Below are positions 1 to 9,086 of a stretch of 64,000 nucleotides of DNA, one piece after another. The stretch comes from WLWS01 sp965243105. GTDB taxonomy: Bacteria > Pseudomonadota > Gammaproteobacteria > Eutrophobiales > Eutrophobiaceae. Position numbers and translations under genes: made by a program. Numbering within the stretch: the first letter of the stretch is position 1; the number at the start of each line of letters is the position of its first letter. The notes below the pieces were generated by a model that saw only the letters and a list, made by a program, of their open reading frames with translations, did not search any database and was not told the origin of the DNA. Location: the NCBI GenBank assembly GCA_965243105.1, contig CBDEUC010000001.1:62001-126000 (forward strand), given 5' to 3'.

Positions 1-1223
1 ATGCCGGTCAATGCCCAGGCAGTAGCAATGACAGCACCGACTGCAGCAACCGCGCCCATGCCCAGTCCCAGGCCCGCGGTGAGTGCGGTAAATGCCCAGG
101 CATTCAACGCATCGCCACCGCGGTAGACGACAATATCGATGACCGGTTTGGCCTTGAAGCGCGTTTCACGATCGACATTTGTAAACAGCATCTCGCGTCC
201 CGGCTTGGTGATGGCATAGTTACCTGCACGTCGTGCAAACTGCAGGAAAAGCACGACTCCAACAATCGGACTTGCAGCGAGTAACAACATGCCGCATATG
301 ATGAAGACCGGCACAAGCGCCAGGGTGGTGGGCATGCCAAACTTGTTGACCAGGCGACCTGTTGCAAACATGGCCACAAGGAAAGTCATGACATTTACAG
401 CCCAGTCAAGCACCGCGAGAATCTGTGTACGTGAATCCTTGTCAAATACAGCAAGCAGGTTTTTCTGTTCAAAGTAGATAAAGGAGGAAATAGCGGTGTA
501 GAGAAAAATAAAGGCTCCGATAGCCAGCAGGTAAGGCCGCGTGAAAAACAGGCTGAAGCCGCTAAAAGGGTTGCCACCGATCCTTTCGTCATCAAGATTT
601 ACACTGACATCGGTGTTTCCAAGTTCGCTGACCTTGAGCCTGGCGATATACATGGTCAGGAAAATTGGCAGGATCAGCATCGATGCGGCAATAAGCATCA
701 GGTTATCAGTTCCCAGCTTGCCTGCGAATAATGCGGGTACGGAGGGACCTAGCAATGCACCGGCACTGGCACCGGATGCGATAAAACCATAAAGCCTGGT
801 AGATTGTTGCCTGCTATAGACATCCGACATAAAACTCCAGAACAGTGAAACATGAAACAGGGCATAGACACTGACCCACAGGTAAAAACTCTTGTCGACA
901 AGCGTCCTGTCATCAAAGAATTTCACTCCCAGGTAAAACGCAATAAATGAAAGACCAAAGAAAATGTACATCCCTGGTACAAGGTGGTGAAATTTTACCC
1001 GTGACACTGCGAACCCGTAGAGTGAAACAATTCCCGCACTGGCAAAAAAGTTCAGGGTCCAGAGGAAACTGACCTCCGCGTCACTCCAGTCACTGGCCAT
1101 AGCGTCGCGCACGGGTCGAAGAATGTAGTAAGCAGCCATCAGGACAAAAACAAAAGAAAATGAGGCCAGGGTTGCCTTGAGCTCATGCTTTTCAATAAGC
1201 AGCGCTTTCTGTAACAGTTTCAT
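1..1223 (-). CDS. Npt1/Npt2-type nucleotide transporter-like MFS protein (partial, C-terminus off the left edge)
   Basis: Reading the minus strand from the ATG at 1223-1221 gives an open frame of over 400 codons that leaves the window at base 1. The start MKLLQKALLIEKHELKA is followed by a hydrophobic helix and the motif YYILRPVRDAM, which is characteristic of the ADP/ATP-carrier-like (TlcC/Npt) branch of membrane transporters. Many further hydrophobic helices follow. Intracellular parasites use such proteins to exchange ATP and ADP, but free-living proteobacteria carry many uncharacterised relatives, so the substrate here is unknown. It sits in the inner membrane. The gene diverges from the PPOX protein at 1349. 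The family call rests on the N-terminal motif and membrane topology. A generic MFS carrier is the alternative. Confidence 0.7.
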   Translation of the reverse strand, partial: MKLLQKALLIEKHELKATLASFSFVFVLMAAYYILRPVRDAMASDWSDAEVSFLWTLNFFASAGIVSLYGFAVSRVKFHHLVPGMYIFFGLSFIAFYLGVKFFDDRTLVDKSFYLWVSVYALFHVSLFWSFMSDVYSRQQSTRLYGFIASGASAGALLGPSVPALFAGKLGTDNLMLIAASMLILPIFLTMYIARLKVSELGNTDVSVNLDDERIGGNPFSGFSLFFTRPYLLAIGAFIFLYTAISSFIYFEQKNLLAVFDKDSRTQILAVLDWAVNVMTFLVAMFATGRLVNKFGMPTTLALVPVFIICGMLLLAASPIVGVVLFLQFARRAGNYAITKPGREMLFTNVDRETRFKAKPVIDIVVYRGGDALNAWAFTALTAGLGLGMGAVAAVGAVIATAWALTG

Positions 1224-1348
1224 ATTTTTCCCGTCGCGCAAGACAGTTGATCTAATGTAAAGGGTCTTATTTATGCTCGAAATGAAAAATAACAGGAAAC
1301 GGATAAATTTAGTACTATTCTGCAGCTGCTCAACACTCGGAGGAAGGC

Positions 1349-1780
1349 ATGTTCCAGGCAATGACAGATGAAGAAATCCAGGAATTTATCAGCGGTAGTT
1401 CCCGTACCGGGAAATTGGCAACGGTTCGTGCAGATGGCAGACCTCACTGTATGCCCATATGGTGTTGTTTTGAAGATGGTTACATTTATTTCATGACCAT
1501 GGATTCAACCGTAAAGGCTCGCAATATTGAACGCGACAAACGAGTCAGTCTCACGTTTGACAATGAGTCTTTCCCATTTGATTTTGTGAGTGTCGAAGGT
1601 GAAGCGGAAGTCGTCGATGTCAGCGAAGAAGAACGACTTGGATTTGCAACCAGGATAGCCGCTCGCTATGTGCCTGCTGGCAGGGCAGAGGAATTTGGTA
1701 AACGGAACGCGGTGCCCGAGGAACTGGTTATTCGTATCAAGCCAGTCAAGTATATCTCGGCAAAAAGCCTGGCAAATTAA
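1349..1780 (+). CDS. PPOX-class (pyridoxamine 5'-phosphate oxidase-like) flavin/F420-binding protein
   Basis: This 143-residue protein has the split-barrel pattern of the PPOX class: GKLATVRADGRPHCMPIW near residues 21-38, then FMTMDSTVKARNIERD and VSVEGEAEVVDVSEEE. Such proteins bind FMN, F420 or haem and reduce small substrates in the cytoplasm, and the partner cannot be told from sequence. An AGGAGG-like ribosome site (cggaggaaggc) directly precedes the ATG. The gene stands alone and ends at a hairpin shared with the convergent methyltransferase gene. Length and motif order are normal for the family. Confidence 0.8.
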   Translation: MFQAMTDEEIQEFISGSSRTGKLATVRADGRPHCMPIWCCFEDGYIYFMTMDSTVKARNIERDKRVSLTFDNESFPFDFVSVEGEAEVVDVSEEERLGFATRIAARYVPAGRAEEFGKRNAVPEELVIRIKPVKYISAKSLAN

Positions 1781-1785
1781 TCAAT

Positions 1786-1828
1786 TCATCCCGGCGAGAT
1801 AATAAACTCACCGGGATGAGTTATTTTT
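1786..1828. terminator. Bidirectional hairpin between convergent genes
   Basis: TCATCCCGG (1786-1794) pairs perfectly with CCGGGATGA (1811-1819), and an inner GAG/CTC can extend the stem. A T-rich run (ttatttttct) follows on the plus strand. It lies exactly between the stops of the PPOX gene and the methyltransferase gene and could serve both. Confidence 0.7.
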
Positions 1829-2674
1829 CTATTTTGCCTTTCGATATAGCAGTGTCATACGGTTAGATTCGCCGATGGCCCTGTTTTTCGCCTTCATGGC
1901 TTCATCCTTTACGCCAAAAAGACTTGGCGGAAGACGCCAGACATAGTCTTTCTCACCGGGTTGATCTGCAGGGTTACGGTTGATATCGCTCTCACCTACA
2001 AGCTCAAAGCCTGCATCTTTGAAAGTCTTCAAAACAAATGAGCGTTTCAGGTAGCCGTTACTGCCATCTGCGGACTGGTCGCTGTTACTTTCTGGTGCCA
2101 TGTGCTGAACAATCCCTATAACGCCTCCCGGCTTGAGCACCCGCTTTATATCCGCCAGGGCTGCCGACATATAGCCACCGTCGTTTTCAAATCGAGCAAC
2201 ATTGTGGAATGCGCGCACTAACAAAACAGCATCAGCTGTACCATCCATGCTTGCTGGCATGGAGCCGAACTGAAAAGCCTCGATTGAAGCGCCTTCGCTG
2301 TTGTTCCAGGTACTTGCCTCGGCAGTCCAGGTATCGACCCAGGTCTTTTTTGCTTCAAGCGTGGCTTCGTCATAAAAATTGAATTTCGGGTACATGTCGC
2401 TGGCATAGTCAGCACCGATTAACTTGCCATCATCACCGAGAACCTGCTTGAGGATTTTAGAGTACCAGCCACGACCGGGCAGGGCTTCAACCACGGTCAT
2501 TCCCGGCTTAATTCCAAAGAAACGCAGGGTTTCTGCGGGATGACGTGAAGAATAACGCGCCTTTACTTCGTCGGGTTGAGCTGCGAGCGCTGCATCTATG
2601 CCGTCCCCGGCGTACGCGAAAATAGAAAAAAAGAGTGTAAAGACAAAGGTGACAATTTGTGACATTGGTTTCAT
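1829..2674 (-). CDS. Exported SAM-dependent methyltransferase-like protein (COG4798 type)
   Basis: The 281-residue product starts with a signal peptide (MKPMSQIVTFVFTLFFSIFAYA, cleavage after AYA). A class I methyltransferase-like fold follows: a motif-I variant VVEALPGRGW at residues 61-70, an acidic strand end (LIGADYA) and the later strand VLKPGGVIGIVQH. The ATG at 2674 was preferred to the frame's upstream start at 2845 because it opens a clean signal peptide and has AGGAAT in front. SAM is not known in the periplasm, so whether this family really methylates is open, but exported members are common in Proteobacteria. It converges on the PPOX gene. The likely site is periplasm or outer face of the inner membrane. 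Confidence 0.75.
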   Translation of the reverse strand: MKPMSQIVTFVFTLFFSIFAYAGDGIDAALAAQPDEVKARYSSRHPAETLRFFGIKPGMTVVEALPGRGWYSKILKQVLGDDGKLIGADYASDMYPKFNFYDEATLEAKKTWVDTWTAEASTWNNSEGASIEAFQFGSMPASMDGTADAVLLVRAFHNVARFENDGGYMSAALADIKRVLKPGGVIGIVQHMAPESNSDQSADGSNGYLKRSFVLKTFKDAGFELVGESDINRNPADQPGEKDYVWRLPPSLFGVKDEAMKAKNRAIGESNRMTLLYRKAK

Positions 2675-2806
2675 GGCGGTAATATTCCTGTGCAGAGTTT
2701 TAATGCGATTCACGGTTGTAAACAACCTGTTGAAAAAGCATAAAGTACCTGCAGTAGGCCTGCAAGCGAAGTCGCTCGCTGGTTTATTCAGTTTATTCTT
2801 TATTGC

Positions 2807-3535
2807 GTGGAGCGAAAAAATATCTTGCCGGTTTCCCTGGGACAAATAGCACTTTCCTTAATTTTCTTTTTATCACTGGTGACAGCGGTGGCTGAAGAAA
2901 ATGACACCGCGGAAAGCTCAAGACCGCGGAATATCGGCATATTGATCTTTAACGATGTCGATTTGCTTGATGTAGCCGGGCCTTACGAGGTATTTAGCCT
3001 GGCACGTACGGTGCCGGGTATCGAATCGCGATTTAGCAGGGACACAGCGCCTTTTCGGGTTTTCACCATTGCTGAATCGACTGCATCGATTCGAACTGAT
3101 GGAGGCCTGTCTATCAACCCGGATTATAGTTTTTCCAGTACTCCACCAATAGATTTGCTGGTCGTTCCGGGTGGTCCGGGAGCCAGGAATCTCCTGCAAA
3201 AGGAAAAGTCTTCAATACTCAGCTGGATACAGAAGCAGTCAACGACCAACATTCAACTGGCCTCTGTGTGTACTGGCTCACTATTACTGGCAAAAACCGG
3301 GATCCTGTCTGGTAGGGAGGCGACTACACACTGGGGGGCACTGGATCTTCTCGCCAGCCTTGATGAGACTATCCAGGTCAAAAAGGGTGTTCGTTATGTT
3401 GACGATGGAATCATGACTTCTGCCGGAGTATCTTCAGGTATATACATGTCTTTGTACATCGTTGAGAAACTACTGGGAAAAGAAGTAGCAACAGATACGG
3501 CCAGGCTAATGGACTATCATTACCCGCTTGAGTAG
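2807..3535 (+). CDS. Exported DJ-1/PfpI (isonitrile hydratase-like) protein
   Basis: The 242-residue protein begins at a GTG and has an N-terminal hydrophobic segment (about residues 8-29) that looks like a signal peptide or anchor. A DJ-1/PfpI glutamine-amidotransferase-like domain follows: NIGILIFNDVDLLDVAGPYE, the strand LLVVPGGPGAR, the nucleophile elbow SVCTGS with Cys155, and THWGA with His175. This arrangement matches the N-terminal domain of GATase1-like AraC regulators and of isonitrile hydratase, but no HTH domain follows. It is divergent from the methyltransferase gene, about 130 bp away. Substrate unknown. Export is inferred from the leader only. Confidence 0.75.
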   Translation: MERKNILPVSLGQIALSLIFFLSLVTAVAEENDTAESSRPRNIGILIFNDVDLLDVAGPYEVFSLARTVPGIESRFSRDTAPFRVFTIAESTASIRTDGGLSINPDYSFSSTPPIDLLVVPGGPGARNLLQKEKSSILSWIQKQSTTNIQLASVCTGSLLLAKTGILSGREATTHWGALDLLASLDETIQVKKGVRYVDDGIMTSAGVSSGIYMSLYIVEKLLGKEVATDTARLMDYHYPLE

Positions 3536-3537
3536 CT

Positions 3538-5157
3538 TCAACCTGGCAGACCCGCTGTGGATTCCTGTTCTTCTCCGGCCGAGGAATATACGCAATTTCG
3601 GCCCTGCTCTTTTGCCTGGTAAAGGGCTTCATCAGCAGCCTTGATAATATCCAGTTCCACGACACTGGCGTCTGGAACAAAAGACGCCACACCAATACTG
3701 ACAGTGACACAATCAGCACACTTTGATACTGCACTTGGAATATGCAGCGCAAATATTTCCTGGCGCAGGCGCTCAGCGACGCTTACCGCAGCCCCCGGTT
3801 CGGTATTGGTGAGCACAACGCAAAATTCTTCACCCCCGTAACGTGCGAGGTAGTCGGTAGCGCGATGCAGGTTGTGTTGAAATGTTTGTGCGACCCGGGT
3901 TAGTACCTGGTCTCCTGCCGGGTGGCCATATTCATCGTTGTAAAGTTTGAAATAGTCAATGTCGATCATTAGTACAGATAGCTGGCTCTTGCTCCTTGCA
4001 CATTGCCTCCAGGTGCGGTTCAGAACTTCATCAAGGTGACGACGATTGGAAATGCCCGTCAGCGCGTCCTGGTTTGAAAGTTCAGAAAGCTCCCGGTTCT
4101 GTCGAGAAACGTGGGCGAGCAGCGTATTGAATTGCCTGAACACATCGTCAATTTCATCTTTGCCGGTAGTGTCCAGTCGACTTTCATAATCACCATTATT
4201 GGTGATCTTCAACATGGTTTCCTTGGCATAAGACAGGCGGCGGATAACAAGCCTGGAAAAAATCAGCATTAAGATAAGTAAGAGCAGGGCAGAAATTGAG
4301 AACGCTACCATTACTGATTTTGGCAGTAGCTCGTCACTAAATATCCGTTTGCCCGCCAATTGTTCAACCAGGAATATTGGCTGGTTTTCCATGTCGCGCA
4401 GCACCCAGTACAGCTTGTCACCGTTGTTTCTCGGCAAGTAAGCCAGGTCATCCTGTAAGATGGTTGCCAGCCTTGTTGTGAATTCAAAATTGTTTTTTGC
4501 TTCATCTATGGGAACGAAACGAAGTTTGGCCTGCAGGTTATTTTCGAATTCTGCGATTAGACTCTCGTCAAACATACGCCAGAACAGGACAACGCCCCTG
4601 GGCATTGGATAAGGTAAATCATGAGAGACGATGTGACTGGTGGTGATAATCGCCGGACCAAGAGGGGTATTGAATAGACCTGCGCCTATAAATTCGTTAT
4701 CAAACTTTCCAGCGGCGACAAGTGCCGGGTCAACACTTGAGTTAATGGGCAGAGATTTAAAAGGGAGCTCCTGTTTCACGCGAAGGTGATCGCGTTGTAC
4801 CTCGTAGATAATTTCTCCCAGTTCGTTGTAAAAAATAGCACCGTCAGAGCCCAGTGCCATCAGGGCATAGTTATCAAAATTTGTATCGACATAGCTGATA
4901 AATTCAGGATCATCGGGTTTCATCCTGATGAATTCATATGTGTCGGTCCAGGCGCCATAATCATTGGCTATTCGGGAGAGGAATTTTTGATATCCGATAA
5001 TCGTCTGCCTGACCCTCTCAATGTCCTTGGCGTCTGACTGGTTTTCCAGTTCCTCCAGCACGGGAATCTCTAACAGGCGGTGGGTCAGCAGTTGCCCGCC
5101 AAGTGCGAGGCATAATCCGAGGATTAATATCCCACCAAGTTTTGACTGCAGGCTCAT
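3538..5157 (-). CDS. Membrane diguanylate cyclase, CHASE4-HAMP-GGDEF
   Basis: This 539-residue inner-membrane enzyme should make cyclic di-GMP from two GTP in response to a periplasmic signal. A first membrane helix (residues 4-24) is followed by a periplasmic CHASE4-like sensor (about 40-240), a second helix (281-302), a HAMP linker (about 303-356) and a GGDEF domain. The active-site loop reads GGEEF (441-445). The allosteric I-site RATD (432-435) is intact, so product inhibition is expected. An ATG with GGAAG in front gives the start. It converges on the DJ-1-like gene two bases away and stands next to the AraC regulator, with no obvious shared operon. The signal is unknown. Confidence 0.92.
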   Translation of the reverse strand: MSLQSKLGGILILGLCLALGGQLLTHRLLEIPVLEELENQSDAKDIERVRQTIIGYQKFLSRIANDYGAWTDTYEFIRMKPDDPEFISYVDTNFDNYALMALGSDGAIFYNELGEIIYEVQRDHLRVKQELPFKSLPINSSVDPALVAAGKFDNEFIGAGLFNTPLGPAIITTSHIVSHDLPYPMPRGVVLFWRMFDESLIAEFENNLQAKLRFVPIDEAKNNFEFTTRLATILQDDLAYLPRNNGDKLYWVLRDMENQPIFLVEQLAGKRIFSDELLPKSVMVAFSISALLLLILMLIFSRLVIRRLSYAKETMLKITNNGDYESRLDTTGKDEIDDVFRQFNTLLAHVSRQNRELSELSNQDALTGISNRRHLDEVLNRTWRQCARSKSQLSVLMIDIDYFKLYNDEYGHPAGDQVLTRVAQTFQHNLHRATDYLARYGGEEFCVVLTNTEPGAAVSVAERLRQEIFALHIPSAVSKCADCVTVSIGVASFVPDASVVELDIIKAADEALYQAKEQGRNCVYSSAGEEQESTAGLPG

Positions 5158-5185
5158 TTCAATTCTTCCGTTCCATCCAACTTCT

Positions 5186-6211
5186 TCAGTTTAAAAAGAT
5201 ATTGGTGTCCAAAGTCTTGTCCTTTTGTCCTTGTTTTAATGTCTGGGATGGAAGCTGACTGAAATATTGCTTGTAATACCTGGAAAATTTACCCATGTGC
5301 GTAAACCCTGCTGCCAGGGCAGCCTCGGTTACGCCGTGACCTGAATCTTTTGACTGGAGCAAGCGATGTGCATGTTCCAACCTTATTTGCCTTATGTACC
5401 GGGTTGGCGTAATACCCATTTCCCTAGCAAATGCGGATTGCAGGGAACGGATACTACATCCCGCTATCAGTGCCAGTTCCCGTAGCCCCAGGTCTTCCTG
5501 GAAGTTAGCAAAGATATAGTCTTTAACTCTCGCAACGCTTTGCGGCACAGTCCGACCTGCAATGTCCTGGTAAAGACGCGAGTACGTATGTGGTAATTCT
5601 GCGAGGATAGCGCCAAGTAAATAATCCTCGACATAAGACCGCAGTCTTGCAGGAGTGCCGCACCCAGGTTGTGCATCAAGTTCCCGGCACAAAGGAAGCA
5701 TCAACTTTCCCAGCATGCTGGACTTGTCATCCAGGGATCTTGCAAAAGGTAGAAATCGTAATGGACTACCGACATTACATTGTAATTCCTCTTCAAGGAA
5801 ACGATGTAGTCGGCTTCCATCAACACGCAGGGTTACCTGGTTATGATTTTCTGACAGGTGAACCTGTACATGATCAGTAGGGTTCATGACACAAATACTG
5901 CCGGGGTTGGAACGGATGTGGTATCCCGACTGTTGCAGCTCGGCAAATCCATCAAGCGTGCACTTGAAAAGGAATGAGTCGCTGGAGGGTGAGGCATTTA
6001 TCTTCACTTCTTCGCCGTAGCGCAAAGCGTTAACGGAAAGGCTTGCCAGGTTGGCCTTGTTATGTCGGAAATCGAGATTTTGCCTGCTATGAACAGGTGC
6101 CAGTTCATGCGGCCAAAAAAGCCCGGACAGGTGCTCGCGAGCCTGCTCCAGTTGGCCAGTCATCATCAGGGGATGACGCTGTAAAAGCATGTTGGATGTT
6201 TGAATTCGCAT
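5186..6211 (-). CDS. AraC-family regulator 1, divergent from the Rieske operon
   Basis: A 341-residue regulator with an N-terminal ligand-binding half of the AraC_binding_2 (FeaR-like) type and a C-terminal double HTH domain (about residues 228-322: LRELALIAGCSIRSLQSAF and VTEAALAAGFTHMGKFSRYY). Such proteins usually activate adjacent catabolic genes when an aromatic or related ligand is bound. It is transcribed away from the nine-gene Rieske operon starting at 6368, so that operon is the natural target (inference). It resembles the second AraC protein at 16914 in domain layout. The ligand is not readable from sequence. Confidence 0.9.
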   Translation of the reverse strand: MRIQTSNMLLQRHPLMMTGQLEQAREHLSGLFWPHELAPVHSRQNLDFRHNKANLASLSVNALRYGEEVKINASPSSDSFLFKCTLDGFAELQQSGYHIRSNPGSICVMNPTDHVQVHLSENHNQVTLRVDGSRLHRFLEEELQCNVGSPLRFLPFARSLDDKSSMLGKLMLPLCRELDAQPGCGTPARLRSYVEDYLLGAILAELPHTYSRLYQDIAGRTVPQSVARVKDYIFANFQEDLGLRELALIAGCSIRSLQSAFAREMGITPTRYIRQIRLEHAHRLLQSKDSGHGVTEAALAAGFTHMGKFSRYYKQYFSQLPSQTLKQGQKDKTLDTNIFLN

Positions 6212-6301
6212 TCAGTACCCCCAGTACTGGCAGTTTTCACCAACATCTACTTCATTTCAAGTATATGATGAAAAAAATCAGGCGGGTTTCGCATTTGGGA
6301 T

Positions 6302-6330
6302 ATTTTCCAGGCTAACTCGTTGGCTAGAAT
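6302..6330 (+). promoter_or_regulatory. Candidate activator-dependent promoter of the Rieske operon
   Basis: A TAGAAT -10 hexamer lies at 6325-6330 with only a poor -35 (around 6302-6307), as expected when an AraC activator must help. GGCTA occurs twice just upstream (6310-6314 and 6322-6326) and GGATA at 6298-6302. These might be half-sites, but no clean 21-bp direct repeat is present. Confidence 0.3.
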
Positions 6331-6367
6331 ACATTTAAGTTATCGAAAGGCGTTTTTCCGGAGGTGA

Positions 6368-7588
6368 ATGATGAGTTCTGTCAAAGCAGGCAATCGTCGC
6401 TGGGCAAGCGAGTACCCCTGGTTGGGTGAGGAGCCTATCCCGACCGAATCCTGTATCTCCGAGGAGATTTACCAGCAGGAAATTGAAAAGGTTTTTAAAA
6501 GGACCTGGTTGCACGTGGGTCGTGTTGAGGAGCTTCCGGAGCCCGGTTGTTACAAGCTAAAGCGGCTCGATTTTGCCAGTACCTCGGTTTTATTGATTCG
6601 CGGTAAGGACGACAGGGTACGCGCATTTCACAATACCTGCTCCCACCGTGGAAATACTGTCGTCGTACCCGAGGGCGAGTGGGATAACTTTGGTCAGAAA
6701 GCGGCCTTCAGCTGCCGCTTCCATGCCTGGACCTATAACGACCAGGGTAAGCTGATTGGTGTACAGGAGGATGGCGGTATGCCGCCTTGCTTCAACAAGG
6801 AAGATAACGGGCTGACTCCGATCAACTGTGATTCCTGGGAAGGGTTTATCTTTGTTAACCTGGATGATGAGCCGCGCACGTCTCTCCAGGATTTTCTCGG
6901 CGATATGGGCAAACATTTCTCGGGCTTTCCCTATCACGAACTCTCGCACTGCTTTAGCTACTACACCTACATAGACACTAACTGGAAAGTTGGCCTGGAT
7001 GCTTTCGCCGAGGCATATCACGTGCCCACCATTCATGCGGGCTCATTTCCAGGTACTTTTTCAACTGGTTTGCAGATGATCAAGCTGTACGGCGACCATC
7101 GCACGACCGCCGTGTGTTTCGATCCGTCCCAGGAATCGTCGCCGGTAGCAAAGATCGCCCAGGCCAGGGCGCGTGGCTCACTGGTTAATAACGTAGAGGG
7201 AACGATTCTTCCACCTACCATTAATGATGAAAAACGCCCGGACTATGCCTTTGAGCTGAGCGTGTTCTTTCCCAACTGGTTGCTGCACATCTCAGAAGGG
7301 ATCTGGTTTACCCACCAGTTCTGGCCAATTGCGCAGGGTAAGACCCTGTGGGAGGGCAAGTACTACGTGCAGGAGCCCATGACAAATAGTGAAAAATGGG
7401 CACTGGAGCATGCCATGGTGGTGCAGCGCAATGCCTGGCTGGAAGATACCGCGACCATGGAAGGAACCTACTTTTCACTCAAGTCGGGAAGCAAGAAATT
7501 CATGCACCTGCACGACGAGGAAATCCTGGTACGCCATGGCTATCATGTCCTTGAGAAGTACCTGCATGATACGGGAGAAGAGTCATGA
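6368..7588 (+). CDS. Rieske non-haem iron aromatic ring-hydroxylating oxygenase, alpha subunit (copy 1)
   Basis: The 406-residue protein carries a Rieske 2Fe-2S domain, with Cys91/His93 (CSHRGN) and Cys116/His119 (CRFHAW). The catalytic domain has mononuclear-iron ligands His218 and His223 in EAYHVPTIH; the third ligand, an Asp, is expected near LEDTATMEG. Such enzymes hydroxylate or demethylate aromatic rings with O2 and electrons passed from a reductase through a ferredoxin. GGAGG stands before two adjacent ATG codons at 6368 and 6371, and either could be used. No beta subunit of the usual type follows. Instead the stop overlaps the start of a 113-codon gene by ATGA. It is the first gene of the run to 14492. 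About 45 percent similar by eye to copy 2 at 9087. Substrate unknown. Confidence 0.9.
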   Translation: MMSSVKAGNRRWASEYPWLGEEPIPTESCISEEIYQQEIEKVFKRTWLHVGRVEELPEPGCYKLKRLDFASTSVLLIRGKDDRVRAFHNTCSHRGNTVVVPEGEWDNFGQKAAFSCRFHAWTYNDQGKLIGVQEDGGMPPCFNKEDNGLTPINCDSWEGFIFVNLDDEPRTSLQDFLGDMGKHFSGFPYHELSHCFSYYTYIDTNWKVGLDAFAEAYHVPTIHAGSFPGTFSTGLQMIKLYGDHRTTAVCFDPSQESSPVAKIAQARARGSLVNNVEGTILPPTINDEKRPDYAFELSVFFPNWLLHISEGIWFTHQFWPIAQGKTLWEGKYYVQEPMTNSEKWALEHAMVVQRNAWLEDTATMEGTYFSLKSGSKKFMHLHDEEILVRHGYHVLEKYLHDTGEES

Positions 7589-7926
7589 AAGGACTATTAC
7601 CCGGGGGCTTTGAGGATCTTGAGGAGCTGGTTACAGATTGGGCGATGCCGACGCAGAACATGCGCTGGGACAGGCGTCTTGCATCCAGTCGCGAGGAGCT
7701 AATCAGTTTTCACGAGGCCTTACTGCCCAGGCTGGAAGAAATTCTTGATCACGTTGACAGGTTTGAAATCGGGCAATTACCGGAGGATTCTGCACGACTT
7801 TTTGACCTTGCACTGATGCTTGCTGAAATATCTCCAAACGTTGAACTCTATGATGGCGAACCCAATGTCCCGCACAGTTTTGAAGAAAGGCGTTTTGTTG
7901 CAGTTCACGGTGATGACCCACACTGA
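7585..7926 (+). CDS. Small helical protein paired with Rieske oxygenase copy 1 (unknown function)
   Basis: A 113-residue protein that I do not recognise as a named family. It is acidic, predicted mainly helical, has no cysteine and therefore no iron-sulfur site, and has no signal peptide. The ATGA overlap with the upstream Rieske gene implies coupled translation. A paralogue at 10323 sits in the same place behind the second Rieske gene. Both share a run of SREE..SFHEALLP, LDHVDRFE, LPEDS, SPNVELY, VPHSFE and RFVAVHGD. The conserved pairing suggests an accessory or beta-like subunit, or an assembly factor of the oxygenase (inference). Confidence 0.8.
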   Translation: MKGLLPGGFEDLEELVTDWAMPTQNMRWDRRLASSREELISFHEALLPRLEEILDHVDRFEIGQLPEDSARLFDLALMLAEISPNVELYDGEPNVPHSFEERRFVAVHGDDPH

Positions 7927-7955
7927 TTGGCTTATCTACGACGAGGTAATGACTT

Positions 7956-9083
7956 ATGGCCACTAAAGCTGATACCTACATAAAAATTGATCGCGACAAG
8001 AAGCTTGGTGACGAGGCGGATGTGGGACACAATCGCTGGCACCCGGATATCAGGCCGGTTGCGGAAGTTGAACCGGGCCAGGTCATCGGCATAGAAACCC
8101 GCGACGCCTTTGACGGGCAGTTCAAACATGACACCTCTGCCACCGAGGTGGCAGGTTGCAACCTGAACCTGGTGCATCCCCTGACCGGCCCCGTTCACGT
8201 AGCAGGCGCGGAGCCCGGCGACATTCTCGAAGTGAAGGTGCTGGAAGTCGCGCCACAGGCCTTTGGCTTTACCGTGCAGGTACCCGGTTTTGGATTCCTG
8301 CGCGATGTGTTTACCGAACCTCACATTATTCACTGGGACATCGCCGATGGTTTTGCAAGCTCCGCCGATTTACCCGGGGTCAGAATTCCCGGGGCGCCAT
8401 TCATGGGTGTGATTGGCACTTCACCGTCGCATGAATTACTTGAAAAAATAAACGAAAGGGAGAAAAACCTGCTTGAGAGGGGAGGTGCGGTGTTGTTACC
8501 CGATCCCACTGATGCCGTGCCTGCAGAACAGGGTATTGCCAGCAAGGCGGTGCGCACGGTGGCACCCCATGAGACGGGGGGGAATGTCGATATCAAGCAG
8601 TTGACCGCGGGTACCACGGTGAGGCTACCGGTGTACACGGAAGGCGCGCTGTTTTCCGTGGGTGATGCGCATTTCGCGCAGGGTGATAACGAAAGTTGTG
8701 GCACCGCCGTTGAAATGGGTGCTACTTTTTATGGTTCGTTCAGGCTTCTCAAGGGGGAGGCGAAGAAGCGAAATATTACCGATATGCAGTTCTTTCGCGA
8801 TGATTATTTCACCAGTCCTGAAATGGCGGCGCCAAAACGGTTTTTTGCAACAACGGGACAGTCCTGGACAAAAGATGGGACTGCGCAGTCTGAGGACACG
8901 ACCCTTGCTGCACGTAATGCACTGCTTAACATGATCGAGTACCTGGTCAGCGAACGCGGTTATACAGAACAGCAGGCCTATGCAATATGCAGCGTTGCAG
9001 TGGATCTCAGGATTTCAGAAATGGTAGATGTTCCTAACTTTGTCGTATCCGCGCTACTACCGCTTGATATTTTTACGGAGTGA
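7956..9083 (+). CDS. Acetamidase/formamidase family hydrolase
   Basis: The 375-residue protein fits the FmdA/AmdA family: the conserved GHNRWHPDI, a long beta-rich body, the GDAHFAQGDNE segment, and late conserved SVAVDLRISEMVD. Family members hydrolyse short amides such as formamide or acetamide in the cytoplasm. Here the enzyme lies between two Rieske/partner gene pairs, so it may act on an amide or related carbonyl group of the pathway substrate rather than on formamide (inference). The spacing is 29 bp from the gene before and 3 bp from the gene after, consistent with one operon. Length is typical. Confidence 0.88.
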   Translation: MATKADTYIKIDRDKKLGDEADVGHNRWHPDIRPVAEVEPGQVIGIETRDAFDGQFKHDTSATEVAGCNLNLVHPLTGPVHVAGAEPGDILEVKVLEVAPQAFGFTVQVPGFGFLRDVFTEPHIIHWDIADGFASSADLPGVRIPGAPFMGVIGTSPSHELLEKINEREKNLLERGGAVLLPDPTDAVPAEQGIASKAVRTVAPHETGGNVDIKQLTAGTTVRLPVYTEGALFSVGDAHFAQGDNESCGTAVEMGATFYGSFRLLKGEAKKRNITDMQFFRDDYFTSPEMAAPKRFFATTGQSWTKDGTAQSEDTTLAARNALLNMIEYLVSERGYTEQQAYAICSVAVDLRISEMVDVPNFVVSALLPLDIFTE

Positions 9084-9086
9084 TCT

